The notes beneath the pieces are model-generated. The model saw only the letters and a program-made list of their open reading frames with translations. It searched no databases and was not told the DNA's origin. Below, piece after piece: positions 11,201-24,749 of a DNA stretch of 64,000 bases. Positions within the stretch are counted from its first letter, which is position 1. Every line of letters begins with the position of its first letter. The position numbers and the translations under genes are program-made. Source of the stretch: Takifugu bimaculatus (taxonomy: Eukaryota > Chordata > Actinopteri > Tetraodontiformes > Tetraodontidae); NCBI GenBank assembly GCA_004026145.2, contig CP034991.1, positions 2,140,134-2,204,133 of the forward strand, in the 5' to 3' direction.

Positions 11201-14200
11201 TTGCAACAGCTTTGGTAGTGCCTGGTGGATGTGCACTTAAACCACTAAATAATGAAACTAAACCTTTAACAGAGGTAGTATCTGCAGAGGCTGGCAACAC
11301 CTCCGGTCCTTGTACTTTAGCTCCAGAAGTCTGTGTCACAGGCATTTGGGCATGGATTGCAGAGGACTGGGATGTAGGTACATGTCTTAACGCTGGTGAA
11401 AACTGATTCGAAGGCACAGAATTCTGGTGTAACGTGGGGGCATGACATTGCTGATATGTGACAGGGGCTGGATATGAATCGGGCTGTTTTGGTTGTTGAG
11501 AGTGTCCATTTGCGTTGCTCTGTACAGGCTGAGTACCAAAGGATGTTAGAGAAGGATCTGCTCGATGAGGTTGCTCAACAGTTGAGAGAGGCTGTGACTG
11601 TGGTGATGACACTGAATTAAATTTATTGTGCAGTTGCCAGGTAGAAGTGAGAGGTGGCACATGGTCATTCTTTGCCATTTCTTCATTATCAAATAGGGTT
11701 TCCTCTGTACTCCCATAGCTATCCACACTTGGCTGCTTAATTAAAATTTTGGGTTTAACATATGTGTCTTGTACATTTGTAGATTGTCTTTGTAACTTTG
11801 GGGCATTTGGCTGACATTTAGCACTGAATGAAGACATTCCAATTTCTACAGCTGGTGGCTTGCATCCTTGTTGTGCAAATGACCCCTGTGGCAATTGCAC
11901 AGACATTTTGGATTCAGGATATCCAATGTGTGGCTGATTTATGGTGTTTAGAGGACTTGCTGATTCACCCTTCAGCATATCCTGTGAAGATTGTATTTTT
12001 TGACCAGACACCAAGAAGGAACCAATGGTCTTCATTGTCGGCGGGTTTACTACCGTTCCATGCATTCTGTAAGGCACACCGGGTTCACTATTTTGCAGTG
12101 TATTCCGACTACATAGAGATGGTGAAGACACGTTGGGAGAGGTGAGATCTGTTGCATCATGAAGCTCAGTAACTGTGGATTTGATTTGGTCCACACTTAG
12201 GTCAACAATACCTTGCAATGGCTTCATTATTGATTCGTTTCTAGTTAACTTTCGTTCACACCATTCTTTCTTTGCTTTGTCATGAGTGAAATCCATGGGC
12301 TGTCCATCCACGTGTTCACTTTTAGTAAAGGGAATATTTACTGTATCTAAACTGTCTTTTGAGAAGTTTACAGGCTTGCCGCGTTGGTATATGTCGCCGT
12401 TGGCTGCCACTGAGGGAGAAAAGCCATCTCTGGGTTGGTGGGTTGATATCTGTCCATTCATCGTCTCAGTTATCCCTCCACTCAAGGATTGTCTTCTGCA
12501 TTCAAAAGCCCATTGATCCACTCTAGTGTTCTTGATATTGGCTGCAACTGTTTCATTTTGCTCCACCATTTCTTCCAATTCAGCCATTGCCTGCTGCCTG
12601 TCTTTGGGGGGATGTGCTTCTACGATAAGAGGAAGACCAGCAGAATCAGCCAAGCTTGGTCGTCTTGTCCGAACCAGTGATACTGGATCAGAGTAGTCAA
12701 GTTCGGGCTGTGGTTTGTATACTCTTGTTGACATATCTATTGTGCCTTTAACAGAATTTGCTGGGGCTGTAGAGAGTGAACTTTGGAGACTGGATTGTGC
12801 TATTCCTCTCATCTCACCCTGACCAAGGAACTGTTTTTCATTGGAGCTGGTAATTGGGTGATGAACAACAGGGGCAATTTTTGCATCAAATGAAGGTGGT
12901 TTTTGCATATGAATTGAGTCTTGGAATCCTGTTTTTGCTTTTGATTCAATCACCAAGGAAACACCAGCAGACTCTTGACCATGAAGAGCTTGCTCAGTTT
13001 GCTTATTAACAAGTGCAATTACCTCATTTTGGGAGGTCACATGCTCTGATAATACTTCTACTGCACATTGCTGTGGCCTTGGTGACATATCCAGTGCTGC
13101 AGTGATAACAGGCTGAGTTGATGCTGACATGTGATGCCCCTGAACGATGACTGATGGGTGATGCGGTGAGTGAGTTGACATGGGTTTAACACAAGGTTTG
13201 CTTTGCTGAAATTGGTGTAAAACAGATTCTGGAGGCAACTGATCTTGATGCTTTTGTTGCATATTTGCAGGAGCACTGCTTTTGACCTGGCTGTGAGGTT
13301 CTTGAGCAGGTAAATCTACAATTAATGGTACGCCGGCATTATTTTTCAGAGCAGTCTTAGATGGCTTGCTTTTGATGAGCGGTATGACTTCATTATGAGT
13401 GTCATCTGCTTTTACTTCTGGAATTATATCCTTCAGGCTGACGTTAGATTTGCATGTCATATCCAATGTGGCAATAATTATGCTTGTTGGTGCTGCACTT
13501 TTCTGCTGTGATAGTGAAGACTGGCCTGAAAGGGATTCTTGTCTCATTATCTTTGCCCTAACGCGAGAAGATGGAATCTCCCCATTAATATCAGGACATT
13601 TAACCATCTTACTTGAATAGTCTTCACCCTGCGTTGAATCTGGATACTTGGTTGTGTCTATCTGAATCTCTGTTGATTTCACTTTATATGACAAGTCAAG
13701 GGATTCATTAGGACAAGAAATGGTGTCAGCCTTTTCAAAAGATACTGCCTTTTTCTTTGTCAATGCCAGAACGTCAGACAGAGGATCCTTCAATGGTACA
13801 ACAACTTGTGGAACCTCCTGGTTGGTTTTCTTGGTTGACATATCCAATATAGCTTTAACTGAGTTTGCTGGTGCCGTCTCTTTAAGATGCTGCATTTGTC
13901 CACTAACTGTAAAGCAAAGACTCTGAGTTTGAATATTCATTGAAGGACCTTGCTTCATTTCCTGGTGCTGTAATATTTGAGACTTAATTTGTGCTCCGAC
14001 CACAGGGCGCGCAAGTGGCGAGGTACCTACAGGTGACAGAGGTGCAGTTTTAGATAATTTCAGATTGTCATTCATGGTTGATGCTTTGCTGTATATATGA
14101 GCGGTGGAAGAACTTATTGTTGTTGAAATCATTATACCAGTGTCAGATATCTTTGATACTCTTCCAGATGATGTAGCAGATGGTTTGGATGCCTTTTCTG

Positions 14201-17200
14201 TTTCACCTTTGGTGGTGGTGGTGGTGGTGGTGACATTAGTTTGGACTGTCACAGCAGTTGAGGTCCTCAGTGACACATGCATTTTTTGGCTTGGCCTTTC
14301 AGAAGAGATATCTGGGTCGGTCGGTCGGGCCTGTGATGGCTTTTGTTGATTAAGTGGTACACATTTAGTTTGAGAAGGTGCTGTTAGAATTGTATACATG
14401 TCCATAGTGGGGTTTTCTAAATGAGGTAATTCAACATCTTCCTCATTCTTTTGAGTAAGATCGACAGCAACTGTGGCCGCATCAGTTAGTTTCACATTTG
14501 CCTCAGCGTCCTTCACTTGTTTTTCCTTTAATCTTTTCAACTTGTATTTTGTAAAGTCGACTACTTCGTCATCTTTCTTTGTGCGTTCTGTATTCGTACT
14601 TGCTTGCACCTCCCTGTTTGATCGTTTCTTTTTTAGTAACTGTGGTGGAAAAATCCAGAACTTTATTGACACTCGGAGATCCAATGGGAGTGCCAAAGTT
14701 GCTGTTTTTTTTGTAAAGGTGGGCTTCATTTGATGAAACAGAGTTGGCGTTCAGTATATGTAACTGGGGTCTACATTCCTGAGGAGATTTTTGTTGCTGG
14801 TTGTGGTCTATTTTACTCATGACACTCATCTCTGTGACTGTAGTCTTACTTGCTTGTTCTCTATTTTTCTCTGCCTGAGATGGTTGCCTTCGCAAGCCGA
14901 GGTCTTTGCGCAGAAAGTGAAGGCACAGTAGTAGAAATTACAGGTGAGCTCTTGATAGTCCCATGTGATGCAGAAGAAGTCTGAGTAACAGCTGGCATTG
15001 TGGGTAATTTTCTTCCCATTTGTACAGAGCCAGAGGATTTTGAAGCTGATGGTACTCTGGCAGTATCAGAAGATTTGTTGGACACTGATGGTGATGTAGA
15101 AGGTCTTGTGGATGACAAGTTATCAGATTTATTTATACCTGTGGTTCCTTTAATAGGTGACAACGTTGATGTTGGCTTTTGCGTTAGTTTGTCTGCCGGC
15201 TCATGATCAACATGTGCAATCCTGATTTCAGGAATTGGGTGACGTCTATTTGACATTTGCACCAAACGACCATTTGAAAGAGATGTCGATGGTGATGTGT
15301 GCACATCTTTTAACTGCTGATTTTTCCAGTATGGCCCTCCATGCCCTTCTTTCAACGACTTTAAAGTAAGATCCGACGCCTCAATGGGCTCCTCCTGGCA
15401 GCAATAATTACTTTTGACTGATTCCACATTAATCTTTTTAAGCTTGTATACACTGAAGTCTACAGGGTGATCTGGAGAAGACATGGATTCTTGAAACATT
15501 TGGGAGAAGCTGTCGAAATTCATATTCATTATTTTTTCACCTTTATGAAGTGCAGAAGTAAGGTTCATGGGTGCTTGTAAAGGTGCTTGTAAACTGTCTC
15601 CTGGAACCCAGAAGTCTTCACTGCATAGGGGGATTTTAAAACCACAAAGGGTTAATTTGTCCCTTTCTTTCTGTTTTAGAATATTAGCAACATTTTCAGT
15701 TATATTTCCTAGAGCTTGGACATCCTCTGGTGCAGCACAAGAATAAAGGTGTCTACCTGCTCTGTCAGTTAAAAGGGAGTAAATATATTCTTCATCTGTA
15801 TAAACATAATATCCACAGTCGCCAACCTCAGCTGGCCACCATAACCCTTGCTCCAAAAGGGACAGCCATTGTTGGTACCATTCAGCATCCTGACAGGCCA
15901 TTAAATCATCCTCATCTCCTGTGGCCCCCGCAGACCTGCTTAAATCCATTGCACCACGTGTTAAGTCCATTGGACCCATTTTTTTGGAAAGTTGCTTTAA
16001 AAACTCCGTTGCTGATTTCAAGTTGAAGCCTTCAACTGTCAGATCACTTCCCGCACCACTTCTATTCACAATTTGGTTGAATTCCTGTGTACTGCATTCC
16101 GTAAGTGACTGGCATCTACTTAATCGCATCTTAGGTTTTTCCATGGAGAGATTAAGAGGTGTGCCCCGAACTATCCACGTTTTTTTATTCCTATCCAGAT
16201 CATCTAAATAGTCACAGCTACTCCAGTGTTTCTTGTCCCTGCAGCTCATGTCAAACAAAACAAGATCTTCATTTGGTTCAAGGAAACGGTTTCTACTTTC
16301 AAACAGGTCCTTTGCAGCATCCTTCCATGGATGTGAAGGTATATGGAAGTCACTGATGTCCATTTCTATAGGATTTAACCTCATATGAGTTTCCAGCTCG
16401 TGTTCTCTGGCTGTTGGTGGTACAAATCCTTGGCATGTTTTGGGGCGCTCCTGAACCTGATTGGCAAAGGCTTCTGCAAGAGCATAATCGTTGAGTTGGT
16501 GCCACAGAAGGGCTTCTATCAGACATTGGTGCTCATAGAGTTCTGGTGGAATAACACCGTGTTCTGTAAAATTATATAAAAGATCTTTGTAACCATACTC
16601 ATGTTCTGTCCCATACAAAAGCCGTTCAATTTCCTCAAGATAACGTTGGGTTGGGGAAATTGTCGCTTCTTGTAATACTTGAGCTTGCAGAGCCTCTCTG
16701 TCATTAACAACTGTGGTGGCTGAAGTTGTACTTGAAACAGTATCCTCCTTACTCTTTGGTAGTAAACGATCCAAAACACCGTTTTGTGTTTCTTTGCCAG
16801 GTGTTAAAGCGCGACTGTCGGTCACACCTGTTTTGAAAAGGCTAGACAATAAACTAGGAGATGTACCACTTTCACTGGTCTTTGGCTCTTCCTTCTCAGG
16901 TTGAGGAGCAGGTGTTTGACTCGTCTTTGAGGACACTTCATCCTTGACATTAAAAAGGCCAGAAAGGAAACTTTTTTGAGTTGAATCTTTTCCATCTTTT
17001 TCTGTGACACTGTCACAACCAGAATGCATTTCTACTGGTTTGGTCCTCTGAATCTGTGGTCTCCCCTGTCCTGCACGAGGCTGATGTTGCTGCTGGGCAG
17101 CCTGATCAGAGTTGGAAGACTGGTCTACAGAAGCTGATATTTCATTCATCAGGCCAGATAAAATGCCCCCTGATTCAGACTGTTCTGGAGTCTTTCCTGA

Positions 17201-20200
17201 ATTCATGGATGGTTTACTTGTACCAGGCAGATGTTGTTGTGGTTCCTGTGGGGCATTTTCACCAGATGCAAGCTTCATAATTCCTGAAAACAAGCCTCCA
17301 CTTTGATTAGGCTGCTTGGTTGTTGTGTGTTGAGGACTTGCCACTTTGCCAGACTGTGTCTGGGTTGGTTGAGGGGATGTTTGACCAAACAGACCGGACA
17401 GGAATCCCCCTTGCTGATTAGCTTGAGATGACTCTTCCTTGGGTCCAACACTGTCTGATTTATTCTGTTGTTGTACACTAGTCTGTGGCGTAGACTGTTG
17501 AGGTGGATTATCCGTAGATGTTAATTTATTAAAAAGCCCTGATAAAAGACCTCCCTGCTGCTGTGGTTCTGGTTGAGAGGTTGCAGATTGCGGAGGTATC
17601 TGATTTTGTCTCCGTAGAGGCTGTCTGATAGCTTGCTGGGGTTGCTGGGGGGTTGGGTGGGTAACAGGTGGAGTAGAGTTTCCAGAAAATAACCCAGAGA
17701 GGAACCCCCCCTGTTGGTTTGGTGGTTGCTGTATTCTTGTTTTGTCTGCTTGTTGCTGGTCTGGCTGACTCCCCATTGCAGGTTGTGGGTTCCCTGCATC
17801 AGCAATCTTGTTTAACAAACCACTAAACATGCCTCCAGCCGTGTTTGAGGGCTGTTGTGGAGGAATATGTTTTTGCCGCTGGAGGTTTTGTCTGTTACCT
17901 GTTGGTTGACTGGGTTGGGGCCCAGACGAGCCACTCTTTTGCTGGTTTTGAGAAGCCGGTCCAGTGCTCGCTGATGGTGAATCTGTGCCAATTCCAAATA
18001 GGCCAGAGAGGAAGCCGCCTTGTTGAGGGGCTGCTGCCTGTGATTGGTTTTGATTAGTCACCTGAGCACCAGGCTCTGATGGCCGCTGAGGTTGTGAAGG
18101 ATTTGAATCCACAATCTTGTTGAAAAAACCTGATAGCACGTTACCGGATTGTGGTTGAGTTGGCTGTGGAGGTTGTGTGGCCTGGGGTTCTTTTGGAGCC
18201 TGAGAAACAGCTTCCGTAAGTTTCATCAGACCACTAAACAACCCACTAGATTGGGATGAGTCCGTTGCTGCTTTTGGGTGTTCCTTTACTGGTCCTGGAT
18301 CCAGCTGCTTCAGTGGTTTATCAGAGTCTGCAGGTTGTTTTACCTCTTGTCCAGATTGATCTTTGTCAGGCAAAGATACAACTGAAGAACTGTTCCCTTG
18401 TCTTACATTTGGCAAGGCTTCGGTGGTTTTCATACTATCATCTGCTGCGTCTTGCTGTAATTCTGGAGTTGGCTGGCTTGGCTGAGGTCCCGTCACTGTG
18501 TCCGTCGCTTTTTTTAAGAGCCCAGACAACAGTCCTCCCATGGGTGTCTGTGGAGCAGCTGGTTGTGAAGCTTGTTGAACTGGATTTTTTCCTATTGGGG
18601 TTGAGTTGTCTGTAGAAGCTGAGGCACTATCAGCTCCAAGTTTTAAAAACCCAGACAAAAGTCCTCCTGACTGTTGTGCTCCAGAAGTTTGTTGTATTTG
18701 TGAAGAAGACTGGGAGGCTGACAGAAACAGGCCAGAAAATATCCCACCTTGTTGTGGTTGTGAATTGCCTCCCTGTGGTTTCTTTTCTGGAGATGGGGCA
18801 TCTGCTGACCCCAGTTTCAGTAACCCAGAGAGAATTCCTTGAGCCTGGGGGCCTTGTGTTTGGGTTTTGGCTTTTTCATCAAGCTTAGAGGGACACTGAT
18901 CTTTAGAATCGTCTGATTTAGGCTGAACGTCTGATGTGATGTGGACATTGTTGTCAGATTGCTGCTTTTGAGAAGATTCCGTTCTGGGTTCGGTGCTCTC
19001 GGTGACGTCAGAGCAAAGCTCTTCGCAGCGTGGTTCGTTTTGATTATTAGGTTCAGTCAGTATCACCGTAGGGGTCACCGGAGGTTTAACTGGCTCATTT
19101 AAAGGGACCTTAAACAGATTTGAAAACCACCCAGTTTCAGTATTCGCCTTTGGTACACTTTCAAGGAGTGCGGCACGGCTCGGGGAGGGAGTTCTAGCCG
19201 GGCTGGAGGATGAATCAGTTTGGGAAACGCTCGATGTTTCACCAGATGCAAATTTAAGAATCCCTGAGAACATACCTCCTTCTGCCTTTGGTGTGGCTGA
19301 AACATTTTCTGAGGAGAAAAATGGAATTTTGACCTTGCCGCCTAAAAATGACTCATCCTGAGTCTTGTCAGTGTGCGTGGGGTTTTCTAGAGGAGCTGCT
19401 GAGATGAGGCTGGAAAGAGATTTCTTAAAAGGGCTGAAGAATCCAGTTTCCTCTGAGCTGCTTTCAGGCTTCGGCTCAGACAATGGAGATGGTCTCCTCT
19501 GCTGAATTTCAGGAAGCTCACCAGATGACTCCGTTTCTGGGAGAAGTTCCACTGATCCACTTCCTATGTCTGACAAAAGCTCAACTGATCCACTTCCTGA
19601 ATCCGGTCTGGTCTCACTTGATACCCGCTGCTCTGATCGTGAGCACTCTCTGCTAAGATTTGTGGGTGTGTCAACAGACGCTTCCTGGGATTCACCGGTT
19701 ACAGATGATGCACGTTCCTGCTCTGTTGGTTGAGGTGAGGTCTCTCTTGATGGTGGTGCACTGGAAAAGAGTCTCATCGGACTAAGTCTTCCCAGCACAG
19801 ATTCAAACGCTGATGTGGACTGGTTACCAGTTGTTCTGCTACCTTCTGCTCCAGAAGGTGGAACCTGATTAGTCTCAGTCTGCTGGATTGCTTCAGCAGA
19901 CTGAAAAGGTAAAAGACTCTGAATAGAAAACTTCTTCTCTGTGCTGGGTTCCTGAGAAGCCGGAGGAACTACAGCGACAGGGGGAGAACTACCACTGCTT
20001 TTAGGAATGAAGGAAAACAACTTTGAAATTCCAGAGTCTGGTTGAGGTGAAGCATGAGATGTTGGTGGGTCAGCGGCAGTGGCACTTGAAGGTTCTTTGG
20101 CTCCGGCGTTTGACTTAGGGATCAAATTCAGGAGTTTTGAAATACCGGATTCTTCATGTGGTGGTTGGGGTGATGGAGTTTTGGTAGTTTCTACTTCGCC

Positions 20201-23200
20201 AGTGGCAGCTTTCGCACCTGTGATTGTGCTAAATATATTGCTCATGGCATTCTTGACTCCAGCAATACCCTGTTCTACTGCACTGTCCTCCTTAACATCA
20301 GGTTTGACCTCACTCTTTTCAGTGTCTGTGGGTTCTACAACTTGAGCATCAGTGGGGAGTGCTGGAAGTTTCCTTTTTTCTGATTTAGGCATTGATTCGT
20401 ACTGGTTGATCTCCTCCTCTTTGACAGCCAGGTATTCGGACACAGAATTAATTAGGATCTTCAGTTCACCCATTGCATCTACATACTCATCACCTGGCTC
20501 CTCTACAGGAGACACCACAGCATCGTCTCCATGGCCCGAGGTGTCATGGTAGTAATAATTTTCATATTCATAACCAACATCCCCTTCAGTAAATGTCAGG
20601 TCATCTAGTTCCTCCTCAGATCCAAAAGAGAACTGCATCTCATCAGAGCCAACGGAGCCATAGTCAATCCTCTCTCTGATCCTTGCAGCCTCTTCTCGGG
20701 CCGCTTCTTCTTCACAAAAAGCTGCATAGTTCTCAAGCGTGTCCTCTAAGGCAGTTTTGGCCCACAGTCTGGTCCTGTAAAGCAGACCGTCTCTGTTGAT
20801 TGGCTGACATTGCTGCTTAGCAGAGGGAATGATATCAATTTCAGGTGGGGAAGATTCGTCCTCAAAGCTGCCAGCTTCCTTGTACACTAAACGTACTTCG
20901 CCGCTGCCAAAACCAGGCCTTTGTCCACGTGAGCGGTCCTTTGTTCCACCCATATCCTCAGGAGACAACGCATCACACTCCACAACCTGATAGAACCTGC
21001 TGCCTTTGGACTCACTCTGGGTGTCACCGATTCGGTAAATGATGCTTCTATCTTCTTCCTCCCAAGTTTTTTGCTCAGCGTCCAGGTAATCATCCAAGAC
21101 GGCCGAGTCAGGAATTTTATATTTACTCTCCCATTCCTCGACACCCATACCTGAGTCGACGGGGATTATTCTAACGCCAGCTTTACCGTTTGACCGCCTG
21201 AGATTGAGATGGAAACAAAGCGCCATGCAGGAAGCATCGAAGCGTAATGCAAAGACAGAAAGAAAAGAAAGACAATTAAAGTGGGAAAATAGCCCAAAAA
21301 AGCTTTAAGGCATGTAAAGAAAAGAGAATAGCAAATGAAAGACAGGTGCCGCATTGATGAAACAAAGTGTGTTTAAAACCAGATTTGTCAGTTCCTTTAA
21401 CTGCGTGCAGATAATAGGAATTTGTTGAGGGCATCTGTATTTGTAGACGTGTCTTTACCTTGGACCTCTCATTTCCCTCATTTCCCTATAGTCTAGTTCA
21501 TAGCTCTGGATGGAGCCGGGCTCCCTGGACATCATTTGGTGCTGGACCCTGCGTCCCACTGGGTACTGGTGCACTGATGAGTTTGTCTGGGAGGTGCTGT
21601 GGTACCGTGGAGGCCTGTTGCCAGTTTCACTGCGGTAATCACTGTCACGGTCATCCACCGCACTATCATGATCATCGAACGCTGTTTGTTAAAACACAAG
21701 CAAAATGATTCAGAGTGTGAAGAGATCACTTCTCTCTGGTTAGAAAAAGAGGTTTGAATTCAAATGTCACATCCGTGTCATTATTAAACAATGTTTATCG
21801 TCGTTCACGTTATACGAAATGTTTGCTTAAACATATAAAATATTTCTGAACAAAACGCTCCATCTTGTGGAAGCAGGATATCATTACAGAAAGCACAAAC
21901 ACCATGGTGACGTCCTGACAAACAACAAGAGTTTAGTGGAGGCGCAGAACAAGAGAAAGGCAGAGAAGCCCAAATACGACGAAGACGTACAAAGACCAGA
22001 CCAAACAAACAGTGAGAGGGCACTTCCTGACCATGCATGTCTGGAGTTAATGACAAATCACAGAGGGGAAATAAAATCATCACATACTCTGTTGGTCGCT
22101 CCATCCGAAATAACTCCAATTGCCTGGTGGCACGGAGGCAAACATTAGGTTAAAATTAAGGTCAAAAACTAAACCAGTGACTGCAAAGAGTAATGTTATA
22201 ACCAGGCAGTAAATCCAGATGTTTACTGGTTTTGACTGTGATGTCACATTGGACTCAAAAACAAGAAGAAAAAAACCAAACTAAAATCGAGTTTAGAACC
22301 ACATTATTATTAGAATAAATCCACAGACTTGTGTACACATAAAAGGCTAATGATGATTATTGTTATCATTATATTTGAATTTAAACTCACAGCACTGAGA
22401 GGGAGCTGATGCCAACCTCCCCCGAGGAACGTCTTCCTGCAATGGATACTGTTGAGAGAAAACTCATTTAGAAATAATTACAATTATTTATTTATTTATT
22501 ATTATTTAATGTGACTATGTTTGCGTGTGTGGGTGTGACAATACATCGGTACAGTACAGCTTGGTGGTGTAGTAACACCAATGCCCCGTTAGGGGGCAGT
22601 AGAGTGTCGTGAAATGCAAAAATCACTGCAGTCACACAATATTTGGTAAATACAATAATGATGCAAGAATCTTAACCTTGGGGGTAATCATGTTACCAAA
22701 TGACTTTTATATATATAAAAAGCAGCACTTTTAACAATACACCTTTGTTGACATTAAATAAAATTCCTGTTTATAGTTTTTTCCCCAATTGCTTTCCTCT
22801 TTTCTACATATTTTTTTTTACGCATTTTTCAGTTGATTGTTTAGCATATTTTTGTTCAGTGTAAATAAATCTGATGTGCATATGTTGCACTGACTTTTTT
22901 GGTACAGAATAACAAAAATGAATATTTCAACAGCACGTCTGTATCTGCAATTATGTCCGTGCATGTGAACAATCTGAAGAATTTTCCTCTTGTTACGAAA
23001 GAAATTTCAGGATACGAAGGTCAAAAATACGCTACCGCTGCTACTCGCAGCTCGCGGAGTTTAGCGAACATAAACTTGCTTGTAGCTGCTCTGCCACTGG
23101 CTATCGCCTAGCATCTTCCTGTCATCCCATTGGCTGGGAGGGACGTCAATATGTACAAGTTTGTGTGTTTCCCAGCGTCGCCTTCATTTAACTTTTATTT

Positions 23201-24686
23201 ATTGTGGGTGTTCGTATGTTTATCCATTAGATGGCGGTGTAACAACAAGTGTTAACGTTTGTTGTAGTGACGGCTTATGTAAGATTAGCCTGTAATAAAG
23301 TTAATTTTGTTCCTGGAGAAGCTTTGAACTGAATTCCTACATTTATTGTGCGGTAATCTAATTGTTACATGTATTTGTTACATGTTTTGATGCATTTTTA
23401 TGATTTATAAAAAAATTATGTCCGAATTTTTGGGGGTTTGGAACGGATTAGGGCATTTACATGGAAAACGCGTCTTAATTTACGTAATTTCCAGGTTAAG
23501 AAACAACTTCCGGAACCAATTAATTTCGTAAGTAGAGGTCCCACTGTATTGTCAACCGTCCATTTTCAAGTTCATCAACGAGACTTGCACATTTGTCTTT
23601 TAAAATCATCTTCTCACCTCATCGTGTATCTGCATGGTGTTGATGCGCTCCAGTTTGCTGGTCCAGTACTGCGCCTCGTCGTCGGGGATGTCTGGACGGG
23701 AGAGTCAAAAGTGAAAGAAATCAACGATGTAGCAATTAAAAAAAAGGTTTGAACGGATGTGAGAGACGTACAGACGCACGAGGGCGGACCTCTGTTTCTG
23801 GGAGGGTTAAAAGTGGGGAAATAAATAATGGAAGTGTTAAAGAGAGCAGAAAAACAGAGACAGAAGAGCTAGAAGGGATGGGAAATCTACAGCGGGCGCG
23901 CCCTCTCCCTCACGGTCACGTTGATGAGGAGGAACAGAAATAACAGCTACTGTCCCGTCTCTGCGCCCACACAGGCAGAAAAAAGTGAAAGAAATTGGTC
24001 AAGAAAAGAGTCCTGGAGTTAATATCAAGGAAAATACTGGATATTTTCTTCTAAAGACCTTTAAAATGGATAGAAAATTCCAAAATGTTCTCCCAGAGGA
24101 CATCAGGCCGATGCAAATAGAGACATTACTAGTTACTCAATACTAGTTCGGATCCACAAAAGCAAAAGTCTATTATAAACAGTCCTGTAATAAACCAAAA
24201 TCACTCCTATTAATATCAAACTAAAGTATGCAACTCACTGATTCAGACCCCCACCCCGGTGCTGAACGTCAGGTCCTTTCGGCTTCAGATTAGGGAGAAT
24301 TTATCTTATCTGAATCTTGAGACGCTGCCGTTTGTGTCTGGACACACCAGCAGCATCTCCTCCACCAGCAGCCTGTCGATATCGAGAGTGGCAGGAAATT
24401 CGATTGGAGATGAGGGGCGGCTGAAAGGCAGACCCTCGAGGCAGCCCTGAGATTAGGAGCCCTCGACCCAATCTGAAGACACCTCGCTTCTACGGCCGCG
24501 GCCGAGAAAGGCGAGGAGTGGCGAGCGGAAGGAAGAGAGCTGAGGAATATTTAGAACGACCAGGACTGCCCTGAAGAACCTCCTCATGAAAACTTCATGA
24601 ACCTTAGTGGTGCTTCACGAGAACTCCTGGGGACGCGACTACCGTGGTTCCAGAGAATTGGGATTTGCAACATTTAGAAAGGACTC

Positions 24687-24749
<63 letters not shown>

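Noticed and set aside
6401..14895. Six separate minus-strand genes below the largest ORF
   Set aside because: Composition and motifs run on without interruption, there are no start sites or promoters between them, and single-base changes explain each frame switch. They are parts of one exon.
6786..14937. Programmed ribosomal frameshifting
   Set aside because: The breaks go in both directions, are numerous, lack a common slippery site or structure, and the same kind occurs in rusc2.
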